DNA of 64,000 nucleotides from Rhizaria sp. SCN 62-66. Taxonomy: Eukaryota; Rhizaria, unplaced. Positions 40,537 to 50,086 of the stretch are shown piece after piece; within the stretch, counting starts at the first letter, position 1; each line of letters starts with the position of its first letter. The position numbers were made by a program, and so were the translations under genes. The notes under the pieces were generated by a model. It saw only the letters and a list, made by a program, of their open reading frames with translations, was not told where the DNA came from and made no database searches. Location: NCBI GenBank assembly GCA_001724265.1, contig MEDY01000053.1:44087-108086 (forward strand), given 5' to 3'.

Positions 40537-43500
40537 ATGGATGAGGTACGACAAGATAGTAACCTCAAAACAACGCATCATCTCGGAAATATATGCCATG
40601 CTTGATAATTTTTCACATGTGTTGCCTATTTGCCATTGACGTTGCCTTCCACAGCACCTGGCTGACTTTCGTCACGCGCCGCGGAGCAGCGAAGCGGAGC
40701 AAGAGCAGCAACAGCGCCAGCGGCCGCGCCAACGCGCGTTCCCATCCCTCTCCAGCCTACCCGGTCGCCGCTACACGCTGTTTACCGTTATTGGCATTCT
40801 GCTTGTGATCTGCGTTGTCATTTTTGTCGCCGCAGTGACGAACTGGTTCCCCTCGTCACTCTTCTCATCCGCCGCCGTCACGCCTCCCGCCCACTCGGCC
40901 CGCGCGCACAGCCACGCCAGCGCGGGTAAGAGCTCCGGCGCGACATTCATGCGGATGCTACATGACTCTGCTCCGCCGCCGCAGCAGCAGGGCCCGTCTG
41001 GCCTCGGTCCCGAGTGCGTGCCGTCCGGCTTCACGTTCGGCGCCGCCACGGCCTCGTACCAGGTGCGTCTTACACAAACGCTCGACAATGAAGACGCGCG
41101 TTGACAATCATGTATGCGCTCAAAACGCGTTAATGTTGAAGAGTCTTTGTTTGTATTGGCCGGCGCAATGTTATTTATTGTCATACTGCAACGCCATGTC
41201 TTGAAGTCTCACATGTGTCTCTGCACTCGCTCGCTTCTCTTTTGTTTTCCCTCCTCTGTGTGTCGCTCTCAGATCGAGGGCTCCGTGGCCACGGATGGCC
41301 GCAGCGCGTCGATCTGGGACGCATTCGCGCGCGTGCCCGGGCGCATTGCGGACAACACGACGGGCGACGTGGCGGCTGACAGCTACCGCCAGTGGCGCAA
41401 CGACATCTCCCTACTGCGCGACATGCACGCCAAGAGCTACCGGTTCTCGGTCAGCTGGTCGCGCGTAATTAACAAGGACGGCTCGGTCAACGCGGCCGGC
41501 GTCAAGTACTATGAGGACCTTGTGCGCGGGCTCGTGTTGGCGGGGATCCGGCCGTTCGCGACGCTGTTCCACTGGGACCTGCCGCTGTTCTTCGACGTCG
41601 CGCGGGAAAACTACCCCCAGATCTTCGACAACACCACTGCCGCCGCCGCCAGTGCCGCCGCCAACAGTGCCAGTGTTGTCAGTGCCAGCGCCGCCGCGCG
41701 GTGCGCCGGGCCAACGTGCCGCGGGCCCAGCGAGCCCACGAAGCAGTGGGTGGTCGACTCGGCGGGCCCGGTGCATCTGGCGTCCCATCTCAACACCACG
41801 GCCACCGAGCCCGCCTTCGTGGGCGCCGCGGTTGGCGCGCTGCTGGCCGACCTCGAGCTGCCCACCCCGCGCGCCGCCGACGCCCCTGTCACGGTCCGCG
41901 GCTGGGCCGACCCTTCCCGCTGGCTAGCGCCGCTCTTCCTGCGCTACGCCGCGCTCATGTTCCGCGTCCTGTCCCCGCTCGGCGTGCGCGACTGGGCTAC
42001 CTTCAACGAGCCGCACTCGTTCTGCGTGCTCGGCTACGGGTCCGGCCAGCACGCGCCCGGGCGCTGCGCGGACCGCGCACGGTGTCCCGCCGGCAGCGGC
42101 GAGCGCGAGCAGTACCAGTGCGGACACACGGTGCTCCTGGCCCACGCGTACGCCGCCAAACTCTACAAGGAACACTATGCCAGCGCAAGCGTAAGAGCGG
42201 GCGCAAGTGCAGTCCCAACCTCTGCCTATGCCTCTGCCTCAACCTCTGCCTCTGCGTCTGCCTCTGTCTCCGCCTCGGACTCTGCTCAGACTGACTGCCG
42301 CGGCAGCATCACCATCGTGCTCAACAGCGACTTCATCTTCCCCGCCTCCTTGGCGCCGCTGCTGCACACGCGCACCGCGGCCAACCCGCTGCCGCTGCTG
42401 TCGCCCGCCGACGTGGCCGCCGCGCCCGCGCCCGAGCGCGCCGCGGCGGCCCGCGCGCTGGCCTTCTCGCTCGGCTGGTTTGCTGACCCGCTGTTCCGCG
42501 GCGGCCGCTACCCGCGCGCCATGCGCCGCGGGCTCCCGGCTGGCATGCTGCCCGCGTTTACAGCGGCGCAGCGCGCCGTGTTGCGCGACGCGGTGGCGGA
42601 CGTGTTTGCAGTCAACCACTACACTAGCCGGTACGCCAGACCGGCGCCCGGCTGCGAGGACGTGGACGACGGAGACGACGACGACGATGACGACGGCGAC
42701 GATGATGATTATTATGAAGACCATGGCGGCGATCTTTGCAGCCGTGACGACACGAGTGGGCGCTCGCGACAAAAGCCGCAGCGGTCGCTGCTGGGCCGTA
42801 TTCTCGACAGCGTGATGCCGTCTCGCCGCGACCGGGAAGTTAGGCCGCCCCGCGTCCCAGCCCGCGCCGCCGCGGAGCGCACGCCGCCCTCGTGCGCGAC
42901 CGTGAGCGAGCTCGACGACGCGGGGCGGCTCATCGGGCCGCAGGCCGATAGTCCGTGGCTGTACTCGGTGCCGGCTGGGTTGCCGCTGCTGATGCAGTGG
43001 ATCACTGAGCGCTACAGCGAGCCGTTTCACCGCCTGCATGCGCGCTTCAACAGCAAGATGAGTCCGGTTGCGACTTGTGTGCCGCATGTGCCGAGCGCTG
43101 CCGCGAGCGCTGCGAGCTCTGCAAGGGTTTTAAGTGCGGCGAGTGCGCGTAAGATCCCGATCGTGATTGCGGAGAGCGGGTGTGACGAGCCTGGCCGCAG
43201 CGCGCCCGACCTCCCGCTGCCGGTCTACTTGCACGACCCGTACCGCACGCAGTACATGCAGAACTACTCGCGCGCGCTTTTCGCAGGCGCGGGCGCGCTG
43301 CAGTATAACGTGCGCGCGCTTTACGCCTGGTCGCTCGTGGACAACTTCGAGTGGGCTGAGGGGCTGTCCAAGCGCTTCGGGCTGTACTACGTCAAGTACA
43401 CCAAGACTAACACAAGCAGCGACGCCGCGGCGGGAGGCGACGGCTACACTGTGGAGCGGCTGCCGAAGGAGGCGGTCAAGTGGTACGGCGAGCTCGCCAG

Positions 43501-43555
43501 GGACCACACGCAGCTGTGGCCAGTGTGTCCCGCGCTGCGCAGTGGGACTGTGTGA
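40537..43555 (+). CDS. Membrane-anchored GH1 beta-glycosidase
   Basis: Exons 40537-40545, 40655-41062 and 41273-43555 (899 residues) join in phase 0 with donors GTACGA and GTGCGT and CAG acceptors. ATG 40537 has a good context (GAAATGG), but the first exon is only nine bases, so the start is the least certain part. A short hydrophilic, Gln/Arg-rich cytosolic tail precedes one membrane helix (LFTVIGILLVICVVIFVAAV), making a type II protein with a luminal or extracellular catalytic domain. Glycoside hydrolase family 1 signatures run in order: FTFGAATASYQIEGS across the intron, SYRFSVSWSRV, TLFHWDLP, ATFNEPHSF with the acid/base Glu (near 42008-42010), NHYTSRYARP, IVIAESG with the nucleophile Glu (43172-43174), and WSLVDNFEWAEGLSKRFGLYYV. 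All catalytic residues are kept. Low-complexity inserts include a (Ser-Ala)n tract (42226-42290) and an Asp-rich run (42660-42720). GH1 enzymes hydrolyse beta-glucosides or beta-galactosides with retention; the substrate here is unknown. Confidence 0.87.
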
Positions 43556-43929
43556 TTGCGGGGGTTGTTGTGTGCGTGTGCACAGACGATCAGCATCAGC
43601 GCCGAAGTGACTCAATTGGTTTTATTCAAATGAAACAAAGTAACTCGAAGATGTCATGATAATTTAAAGTTCAAAATATGGCCACTACTATCTGAATCGA
43701 AATAAAAAAAGTGTATTAACTTTCTGGAGGTAAATCGAACGACGTCTGACATTTTTTTGTGTTTTAATCTCACGAGAGAAAGCCAAGCTAACATCGACCG
43801 GCCCTCGTATGATCGCGACCACACACGGCCACAGGGTCACGCGCGCACTCACTCTCACTCAGTGCAGTGACCGGCGACTCATAGTCTCGCCGCCCCACAA
43901 CCTCACTGATTCGCAGCCTCGACGCCGCC
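43556..43929. other. Convergent 3' intergenic region
   Basis: About 370 bases between the GH1 stop and the end of the PPPDE-PUL gene on the other strand. The left half is AT-rich with poly-A and poly-T runs, and the right half is GC-richer. Nothing gene-like was seen; it presumably holds both 3' UTRs. Confidence 0.4.
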
Positions 43930-46283
43930 TCACTCGGCGTAGCGCTGCGCGAGCGCGACCATGGCGGCCAGGTCGCGGCACAGCTCCCGCGCGACCGGAC
44001 TCGCCGCGGAGCGCGCCCAGATGCCCGCCAGGTCGAGGTCCAGGTCCCCGGCCAGCACGCAGGCTTGCCCGGAGCCCAGGCAGAGCTCGGCGGTGAGCGC
44101 CAGCGCGGCGGCCGCAACGGCGGCGTCGCGCTCCTCGTTGAGCAGCGCCACGGCCGCGATGAGCACTTCGCTCAGGGGCTCGCTCAGCGCCGTGGCCTCG
44201 GACTCCGCAGCGGCCAGCGGGGCCGCGGTGCGCGCGGCCGGGGCCGGCAGCGCCGCGCGGGCGAGCGCGTGCAGCAGCTCGGCCGCGGCAGCGCGCGCAG
44301 GCGCGTGCGGGTGCGCGCTCAGGCAGCGCGTGGCGGCCTCGAGCAGCGTCGGGTCGGCGGCCATGGTGGAGGATAGCGACGGCAGCTGCGCGGTGTGATG
44401 GCGTGATAGAGAGATATTAAGCAAGGGGGAACACAGTAGATAAGATAGATCAATAGATAAGAGAGATCATATGAGAAACAAAACAGTGGTATAATAAGCA
44501 ATGAAAAACAGCAAGTATCCATTGACATCGTCTGATAACAGTAAGATTGATCTCATATAGTCAAATGACGCATGAGTGCTTTGTTACGGTGTCTGGATCC
44601 GTGACGCGGGACGTACGAGTGCAAAGTTGAGCAGCGTCTGCAGCGCGACAGTGACGACCTTGGGCCCCAGCGCCATGTCCGCGCCCGCGGCCGGGCTCGC
44701 TGCGCCCGCGGTCGCGGTTGCGGTTGCGGTCGCGGCGGAGGTCGCGGTGGTCACGAGCTCTGCAAGGCGGGCCACGGCGGGCAGCGGCCGCGGCAGGGCG
44801 GCCGCGGCGCCATCCGCGGCGGGGCTGGCCAGCACGGCGCTGCAAGGGGACGCGGAACATGAGAGAAAGATGAGAGTGATAGCGGGCGTGAGATAGTGCG
44901 ATGCACAGTATGCACCAATGCCAAAACGAAAACATGATCGTCATAAAGTCTTTACAAGACCAGATAACTTAAAGTAAATTGCTATTCATGGTCAGACTAT
45001 AGACACAAAGAAATCACACGTACCGCAGCACATTGAGTAAAGGGAACAGGGAGATACCATCCCACGTTGCCGCAGCCCTTAACGACACAAAGGAGCCAAA
45101 AATAAAACAAAGACACAAAGTGAGATAAAATTTCACAAACAACCACATCTAAAATGTGATAAAATCATGAAGTAACGTTGCGTTTGCCTCAGCCTACGCA
45201 CCTCGCGAGCGGCGGGAGCGCGCCCTCGACGACGTCGACGGCCCAGTCCGCGAGCGGGACCTTGCCCAGCAGCAGCAGCAGCTCGGCCACTGCGGCGGCC
45301 TCGTCGCCCGCGACCGCGCGCGCCGGGTCCGCCGCCACGGCCGGTTTGCGCAGGGAGGCCTTGACCAGCACGCCCATCGACGGCAGCACGCGCGCGTCCA
45401 CCGAGGGGGCCGGCAGCGTCGCGGCGGCGCCCGCGGCGGCGGCGGGGCCGGCGCGGAGCAGGGCCAGCGCGCCGTGGGAGGAGGCGCCGGCGGGCAGGGA
45501 TACGGCCGGCATCGTGGTAGCGGCAGCGGCGGGGGCAACAGTGACAGCGGCAGTGGCGGGGGCGACAGGGGAAGCGGCGGACGCTGCAGCAGCGGCGGGC
45601 GTGGAGTTAGCTGTGACGGCGTTGGGGTTTGTGACGCTGTCGAGGGGCACGGCGCCCGAGCCCGCGGCGGCGGCAACCATGGCCCGCTGCGCGGCCGAGC
45701 TAATGGGCGGCAGCAGCAGCGACGCGTGCGAGGAAGTCAGGCCGCTCTCCTGCCACGGAACGAGCCCGATCCCGCCGCCGCCGGCCTGGCTGGCGAACGA
45801 GTCGCGCATGCGGCCTTGCATGCCGGTGATCATGGGCGCCATCATCTGTCCAATCGGCGTGTTGAGCACCTCGGCGGGCAGCCCCGTGATGTGGGCCGGG
45901 ATGTCGCGCCCGCCGAGGAGGTACTTCGCGCAGTCCGAGGAGAAGTTGTTGCAGTTGTGGGTGAAGAGGTCGTAGGTCTCCGGCGTGAAGCGGTGCGACT
46001 CTGCGCGCAGGAACTCGTGGAAGGCCTCCTGCGAGAGCGCCGTAGAGCCCAGCGCAATCTTCTGCATGGGCTGCCCCGCAGCCGTCTGCCCGGGGCGGCC
46101 GGCCTGGATGCCGCCGCCGTAGTAATACTCGTAGCCGAAGACGACAAGGCCGGTGTGGTAGATGGCGTCGATGGTGCGGCCCAGGAACATCGGCGACAGC
46201 GAGCGCGCCATGCCCTGCGACAGGTCGTACACGTACAGGTACACGGGTTCGCCACCAGACGAGGACGGGATGAGGCTGGACAT
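43930..46283 (-). CDS. PPPDE (DeSI-like) thiol peptidase with PUL-like C-terminal domain
   Basis: Three exons on the minus strand (46283-45202, 44839-44617, 44385-43930) give 586 residues. Donors are GTGCGT and GTACGT, and phases 2 and 0 agree. The N-terminal PPPDE domain starts VYLYVYDLSQG. The catalytic His is in IYHTGLVVFGYEYYYGGGI and the catalytic Cys is in FTHNCNNFSSDCAKYLLG. Family members remove SUMO or ubiquitin, or cleave acyl groups. A Pro/Ala-rich linker (about residues 170-290) leads to an all-helical region spread over the three exons: LADWAVDVVEGALPPLA, KVVTVALQTLLNFAL and PLSEVLIAAVALLNE. This resembles the armadillo-type PUL domain that binds Cdc48/p97. PPPDE-PUL fusions are known in other eukaryotes and point to Cdc48-linked deubiquitination or deSUMOylation. 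The PPPDE call is strong; the PUL call rests on helical pattern and fusion precedent. Confidence 0.8.
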
Positions 46284-46583
46284 CTGTTTTGGTGTCTAGC
46301 GTGGATGAGAGCAAGGGATACGGAGGGTGATAAATGAGATGTTTGAAACGGGGCATCTGAACAAAGGGATATCTCAGAGCTAGCATCGATTTCGCACAAT
46401 TAAAAGATGATATAAATGTAAAATGGTGTGTTATATATCTAAGTCTCGCGAAATCTTCACTTGTCGGATTTATAAGGAGATGACGTGCTGTAAAGATGTC
46501 GACTTCTGGAAGAACGCCTGATGCAGCAACAAAATGTCATTTGTGGTTGAAATCACTTCGGCACGAATCCTGCCATAATACAA

Positions 46584-46608
46584 CACACATGCAAAAAAAG
46601 CATGTGTG
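46584..46608. repeat. Perfect 9-bp hairpin with A7/T7 loop downstream of ELP4
   Basis: CACACATGC (46584-46592), seven A, then GCATGTGTG (46600-46608). It sits about 90 bases past the ELP4 stop, in the 410-base gap before the PPPDE-PUL start. In the ELP4 transcript the loop would be seven U. It could be a 3' UTR structure or 3'-end signal. The rest of the gap (46284-46694) is AT-rich with no gene. Confidence 0.6.
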
Positions 46609-46694
46609 ATAGAAAACAATAAAGATACTTGTGTATTTTGACTAGGTAACAAATTGTACAGCTATTACATTCTAGCGCGCTGTTTGTTTATGGT

Positions 46695-49181
46695 TCAGAA
46701 CAAGTCCTCTGCCTTGACTGGCGGCGCAGCCCCGCTGCCGCATAGCCCGCCCGCGCCGCCCGCACCGCCCATGGCCTTGCCTTGCTTCTCCTGGCGCTCC
46801 TCGGCGACGGCGCGCTCCCTGCGGCGGACCTGCGCGGCGAGTGCGGGGTTCAGCAGCGGGTTGGAGCTGTGTGCTGTGCGGCTCTCCTCGGGCGGCAGCG
46901 ACAGACGCTGCAACTCGACCGCCCCGCGCGAGCGCAGCTTGAGCAGGTAGTGCATCGTGTCGGGCGCGGGGAACGTCGCGGCGAGCGCGTTGGGCCGCGG
47001 GAGGCGCGTGAAGACGGCCATCCCGTCGAAGTCCCCGAAGGCCGACCCGCCCGCAGCCTCGGGCCGAGCTGCGGCGCAGAAGGACTGGACCGCCAGCGCC
47101 GTGTGACCGGCGCGGTGCGTAGCCGCCACGAGCGCGGGGCCGCCCGCCGCGGGCGCAGGGCCCGCGAGCCACACCACGGCGCGCGCGCGCGCGGCGAGGG
47201 CGCGGAGGTGGGCCGTGAAGCGCGCGTACTCGGCCGCGACCTGCGCCGGCGACAGCGGCACCGCAGTGTAGGTGGTGATCACTGTGATCACGGCGGCCGC
47301 AGTCGCCGTCGTGGGCAGGACGGTGACCGTGGGCGCATAGAGCACGGCGGGCCACTGCGAGGGGCAGGAGAGCTTGACCAGCACGCGGGCGACGCCGGGG
47401 GCGTTGGCGGCGACCACGGCATCGACCACGGCCACAGGCGTAGGCGCAGAAGCAGTGCCGTCGCAACTACCGCTGTTGTTCTCGCCGTTGTTCTCACCGT
47501 CGTTCGTGCTCGCGGCGTTGCCGGTGCTGTACCCGGTGAAGGGCGCGTCCGCGGGCAGCGCTGCGGCGGCGACGAGCGCGCGCGCCGTCCGGGCCAGAAC
47601 ACTGCCGAAGTACGCGCGCAGCGGCATCACGGCCCGCTCCGCCGCGGGCGCCGCGCCGGGAGCCATAGTATCGATGCGGGGGGCGGGGGCCGCGGCAGTG
47701 GTCACGGAGACAGAGGCCAGCGCGCCCGCGATCAGCAGCGGCGCCCGGGACGCGCCAGGCGCCCCGCCAACACTCGCGGTTGCTGCGTTGCTGTTGCTGT
47801 TGTTGTTGTTCGTGCTTGCGCCAAGGTTGCCGCGCGCATCGAGGGGCCGCGCGTACTTGTCGTACCGCCAGGCCGCCTTGAGCCCCCCGCCGCTGCTTTC
47901 ACCAGTAGCTCCAAAGCCAGCGCCAGCGCCAGTGCCAGCGTCAGTGCCGCGAGCGTTGTCGGCGGAGGGGGCGGCCACAGCAACCGCGCCCGGCAGCGCG
48001 TTGGCATAGGCGAGGCCTGCTGCGAGCTCGTCCTCCTCCTCTTCCGCCGCCGCTTCCTCGGCAATCGCGCTCGCAGCGACTGAGGTGGCGGTGTTGCGCG
48101 TCGTGCTGTCACTCTCGCCAGCAGCCTTGCCTCGCCCTGACCCTGGCTCTGTTTCCGTTTGCGGCTGCGGCTGCGTCTCCGTGGCGGCACTCTCCGGCTC
48201 CTCGTCCTCGTTCTCGTTCTCCCCATCCTCTTCCCCTTCCTCTGCAATGAGCCCGCCGTCGCCCATCTGACCCATCTTAGCCTGCATGCGGGCCGCAAAC
48301 CGGCTCCGCGGCGCACGCACATTGGCACTGCCGCTGACAGCAGCATTCGCAGCCGCAGCAGCCGCAGCGTCACCGCTGGCATTCTGAGAGCCGATGTTGT
48401 TCTTCGAGAGCACGACGTCGCCGTCGTCGGTGACCACGGACACGGCGCCCGCCATCGCCCTCGCCCCGGCGCCCGCGGCCCCAGCGCCCGCAGTCATAGC
48501 AGCGGCGCTACAGCTGCTGCTGCCGTAGTCCGCATTGCGATGCGCGACGCCCGCCGCGCCCGCCACGAGCGCCGCCGCCGCGCCGGCCTGCGCGTCGAGC
48601 ACGACGAGCGCCTGGCCGAGCCGCGCGCCCTCGCGCAGCCACGCGCGCGCCAGCGCCAGGTGCAGCGCCGAGCCCGGGTCGGGGGTAACCGCGAGCAGCG
48701 TGCTGAGCGGCAGGCCGCCCGACAGCAGCGCGTCGAGCGCGGCAGTGCCCGTGGCCGTGAGGTGCTGCGCCGAGACCCAGGGCCGCACGCCAGGCAGCGG
48801 CAGCTGCGCCGCGGGGGCCTGCTGCGCGGGCGTCGCGGACGCGGGGCCCGCTGCACTAGAGCCGGCGCCAGCGCTAGCGCCGAGAGCGAGCGCGAGCGCG
48901 GGGGCGGGCGCGACGAGGGCGGCGGGGCGGTGCGCGCGGATGACCGAGGCGATCGACGAGCGCGTCGCGGGGCGCGAAGACAGCGCCGCGGTGCCCAGCA
49001 CGCCCGTGTCCACCGCGGGCGCGCTCGGCGAGGCGTCGCTCGCCGTCGCGGTGGCGTCCGCGGTCGCCGAGGCCGCGGACGCGCTGGCTGCGGCGGGGGC
49101 GGCGGGGGCGGCGGGGGCGGCGGGGGCGGCGGGGGCGGCGGAGGGCCGCGTGAACTTCTTGTTCATGCGCACGAAAGACAT
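46695..49181 (-). CDS. ELP4: Elongator complex protein 4 (PAXNEB family)
   Basis: A single exon of 828 residues from ATG 49181 (MSFVRMNKKFTRPSA). A longer frame to 49370 exists, but its extra residues look like translated leader. Family features run in order: PGVRPWVSAQHLTATGTAAL with LDALLSGGLPLSTLL, the N-terminal RecA-like signature; AWLREGARLGQALVVLD; LKAAWRYDKYARP, matching the conserved 'AWRY' block; then RVLVKLSCPSQWPAVLY, FTAHLRALAARARAVVWLAGP, FDGMAVFTRLPRPNAL, DTMHYLLKLRSRGAVELQRL and LPPEESR. ELP4 forms with ELP5 and ELP6 a ring that regulates tRNA binding by Elongator, which modifies wobble uridines. It keeps the RecA fold without catalytic ATPase motifs. It is about twice the usual length because of Ala/Ser/Asn-rich and acidic inserts in the middle. 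The Pro-Ala-Ala repeat near the N-terminus comes from the G-rich tandem repeat at 49091-49140. Confidence 0.87.
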   Translation of the reverse strand: MSFVRMNKKFTRPSAAPAAPAAPAAPAAPAAASASAASATADATATASDASPSAPAVDTGVLGTAALSSRPATRSSIASVIRAHRPAALVAPAPALALALGASAGAGSSAAGPASATPAQQAPAAQLPLPGVRPWVSAQHLTATGTAALDALLSGGLPLSTLLAVTPDPGSALHLALARAWLREGARLGQALVVLDAQAGAAAALVAGAAGVAHRNADYGSSSCSAAAMTAGAGAAGAGARAMAGAVSVVTDDGDVVLSKNNIGSQNASGDAAAAAAANAAVSGSANVRAPRSRFAARMQAKMGQMGDGGLIAEEGEEDGENENEDEEPESAATETQPQPQTETEPGSGRGKAAGESDSTTRNTATSVAASAIAEEAAAEEEEDELAAGLAYANALPGAVAVAAPSADNARGTDAGTGAGAGFGATGESSGGGLKAAWRYDKYARPLDARGNLGASTNNNNSNSNAATASVGGAPGASRAPLLIAGALASVSVTTAAAPAPRIDTMAPGAAPAAERAVMPLRAYFGSVLARTARALVAAAALPADAPFTGYSTGNAASTNDGENNGENNSGSCDGTASAPTPVAVVDAVVAANAPGVARVLVKLSCPSQWPAVLYAPTVTVLPTTATAAAVITVITTYTAVPLSPAQVAAEYARFTAHLRALAARARAVVWLAGPAPAAGGPALVAATHRAGHTALAVQSFCAAARPEAAGGSAFGDFDGMAVFTRLPRPNALAATFPAPDTMHYLLKLRSRGAVELQRLSLPPEESRTAHSSNPLLNPALAAQVRRRERAVAEERQEKQGKAMGGAGGAGGLCGSGAAPPVKAEDLF
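49091..49140 (+). repeat. 9-bp tandem repeat (GCGGGGGCG), G-quadruplex-capable
   Basis: Five GGGGG runs at 49095, 49104, 49113, 49122 and 49131 are spaced by CGGC, giving a 9-bp period. The plus strand meets the G-quadruplex pattern, four or more G-runs with short loops. On the coding (minus) strand it encodes Pro-Ala-Ala repeats near residues 14-30 of ELP4, close to the start of translation. Confidence 0.75.
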
Positions 49182-49705
49182 TGCGGGTGGAGAACAAAAA
49201 CGCGGCAAGGTGGCGGCTTGGTGGTGTGTCTGGTGGCAGGGACCTTGCTTAGCAGAGAGTTTGCGAGCGTCTGTGGCGCAGGCGGGACGGATGCAGGAGG
49301 AGATCCGGCCACACGACGCTGTTTGTGGTGGGGACGCTCTAGGGAAACTGTGGAGAATGGAATAAAGCATATCAGAAGATATAATAAAGCGAAATAGTGT
49401 AAGGTATCGCCGTGCCCCACAATTCAGTTTGCTGATTGCTATTGATCGACGAGGGGTAGAGCTAGAGATGAAATACGGATGGTTCTAAGTCGGTTGTTGA
49501 GGTTCCGTGTCGAGAAGCTCGGTGGCTCAAGAGAACTGCTGCGTCACGCAAATGAACAGAAACCTCATGAATGAATCCGACTGTTGCCTTTTGCACAACT
49601 GCCCATGTTATTTCTCTGCGATTTCTTTATTCTGTTTATTTTCCTCACTTCAAACTCTTATCCTACGTCTCTCCCCATCATAGTTTTTTCCTCGGCCAGC
49701 ACCGC
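49182..49705. other. Divergent promoter region between ELP4 and KRI1
   Basis: About 520 bases between the two ATGs. Composition drops from GC-rich to AT-rich between 49350 and 49680. The KRI1 side ends in a long pyrimidine-rich leader. A head-to-head pair of a translation-related and a ribosome-biogenesis gene could share regulation, but no common motif is evident by eye. No RNA gene was seen. Confidence 0.4.
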
Positions 49706-50050
49706 ATGAGCAGCCTGTCGAGCAAAAAGCCTTCCTCCGCGGCGGCCGCCAAGCCCGCGCCCGCGGCGGCCACGGCGCCGAAGAAGAAGATGTTCAAGGA
49801 CTTCGAGAACGCGGACACGAGCAGCAGCAGCAGCGACAGTGACAGCGACGACGAGAAGACGGCGGCCGCGAAGCTCAAGGCCAAGAAGAAGGCTGCCGCC
49901 GCCGCCGCCGCCGCCGCCGCCGAGACGGCCGCCGCGATCGCCGCCAACGCCAAGGCCAGCAAGGGCAAGAAGACCGACAGCAGCGCCGCCGCCACCAGCA
50001 GCAGCAGCAGCTCTAAGAAGAAGAAGAAGGCGATGCTCGACAGCGACAGC

Positions 50051-50086
<36 letters not shown>

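Noticed and set aside
49182-49370. N-terminal extension of ELP4 from an upstream in-frame ATG (49370)
   Set aside because: The extra residues look like translated leader, and the ATG at 49181 begins the Lys/Arg-rich N-terminus. The same reasoning was used for KRI1 (49571) and the polyprenyl synthase (13390).
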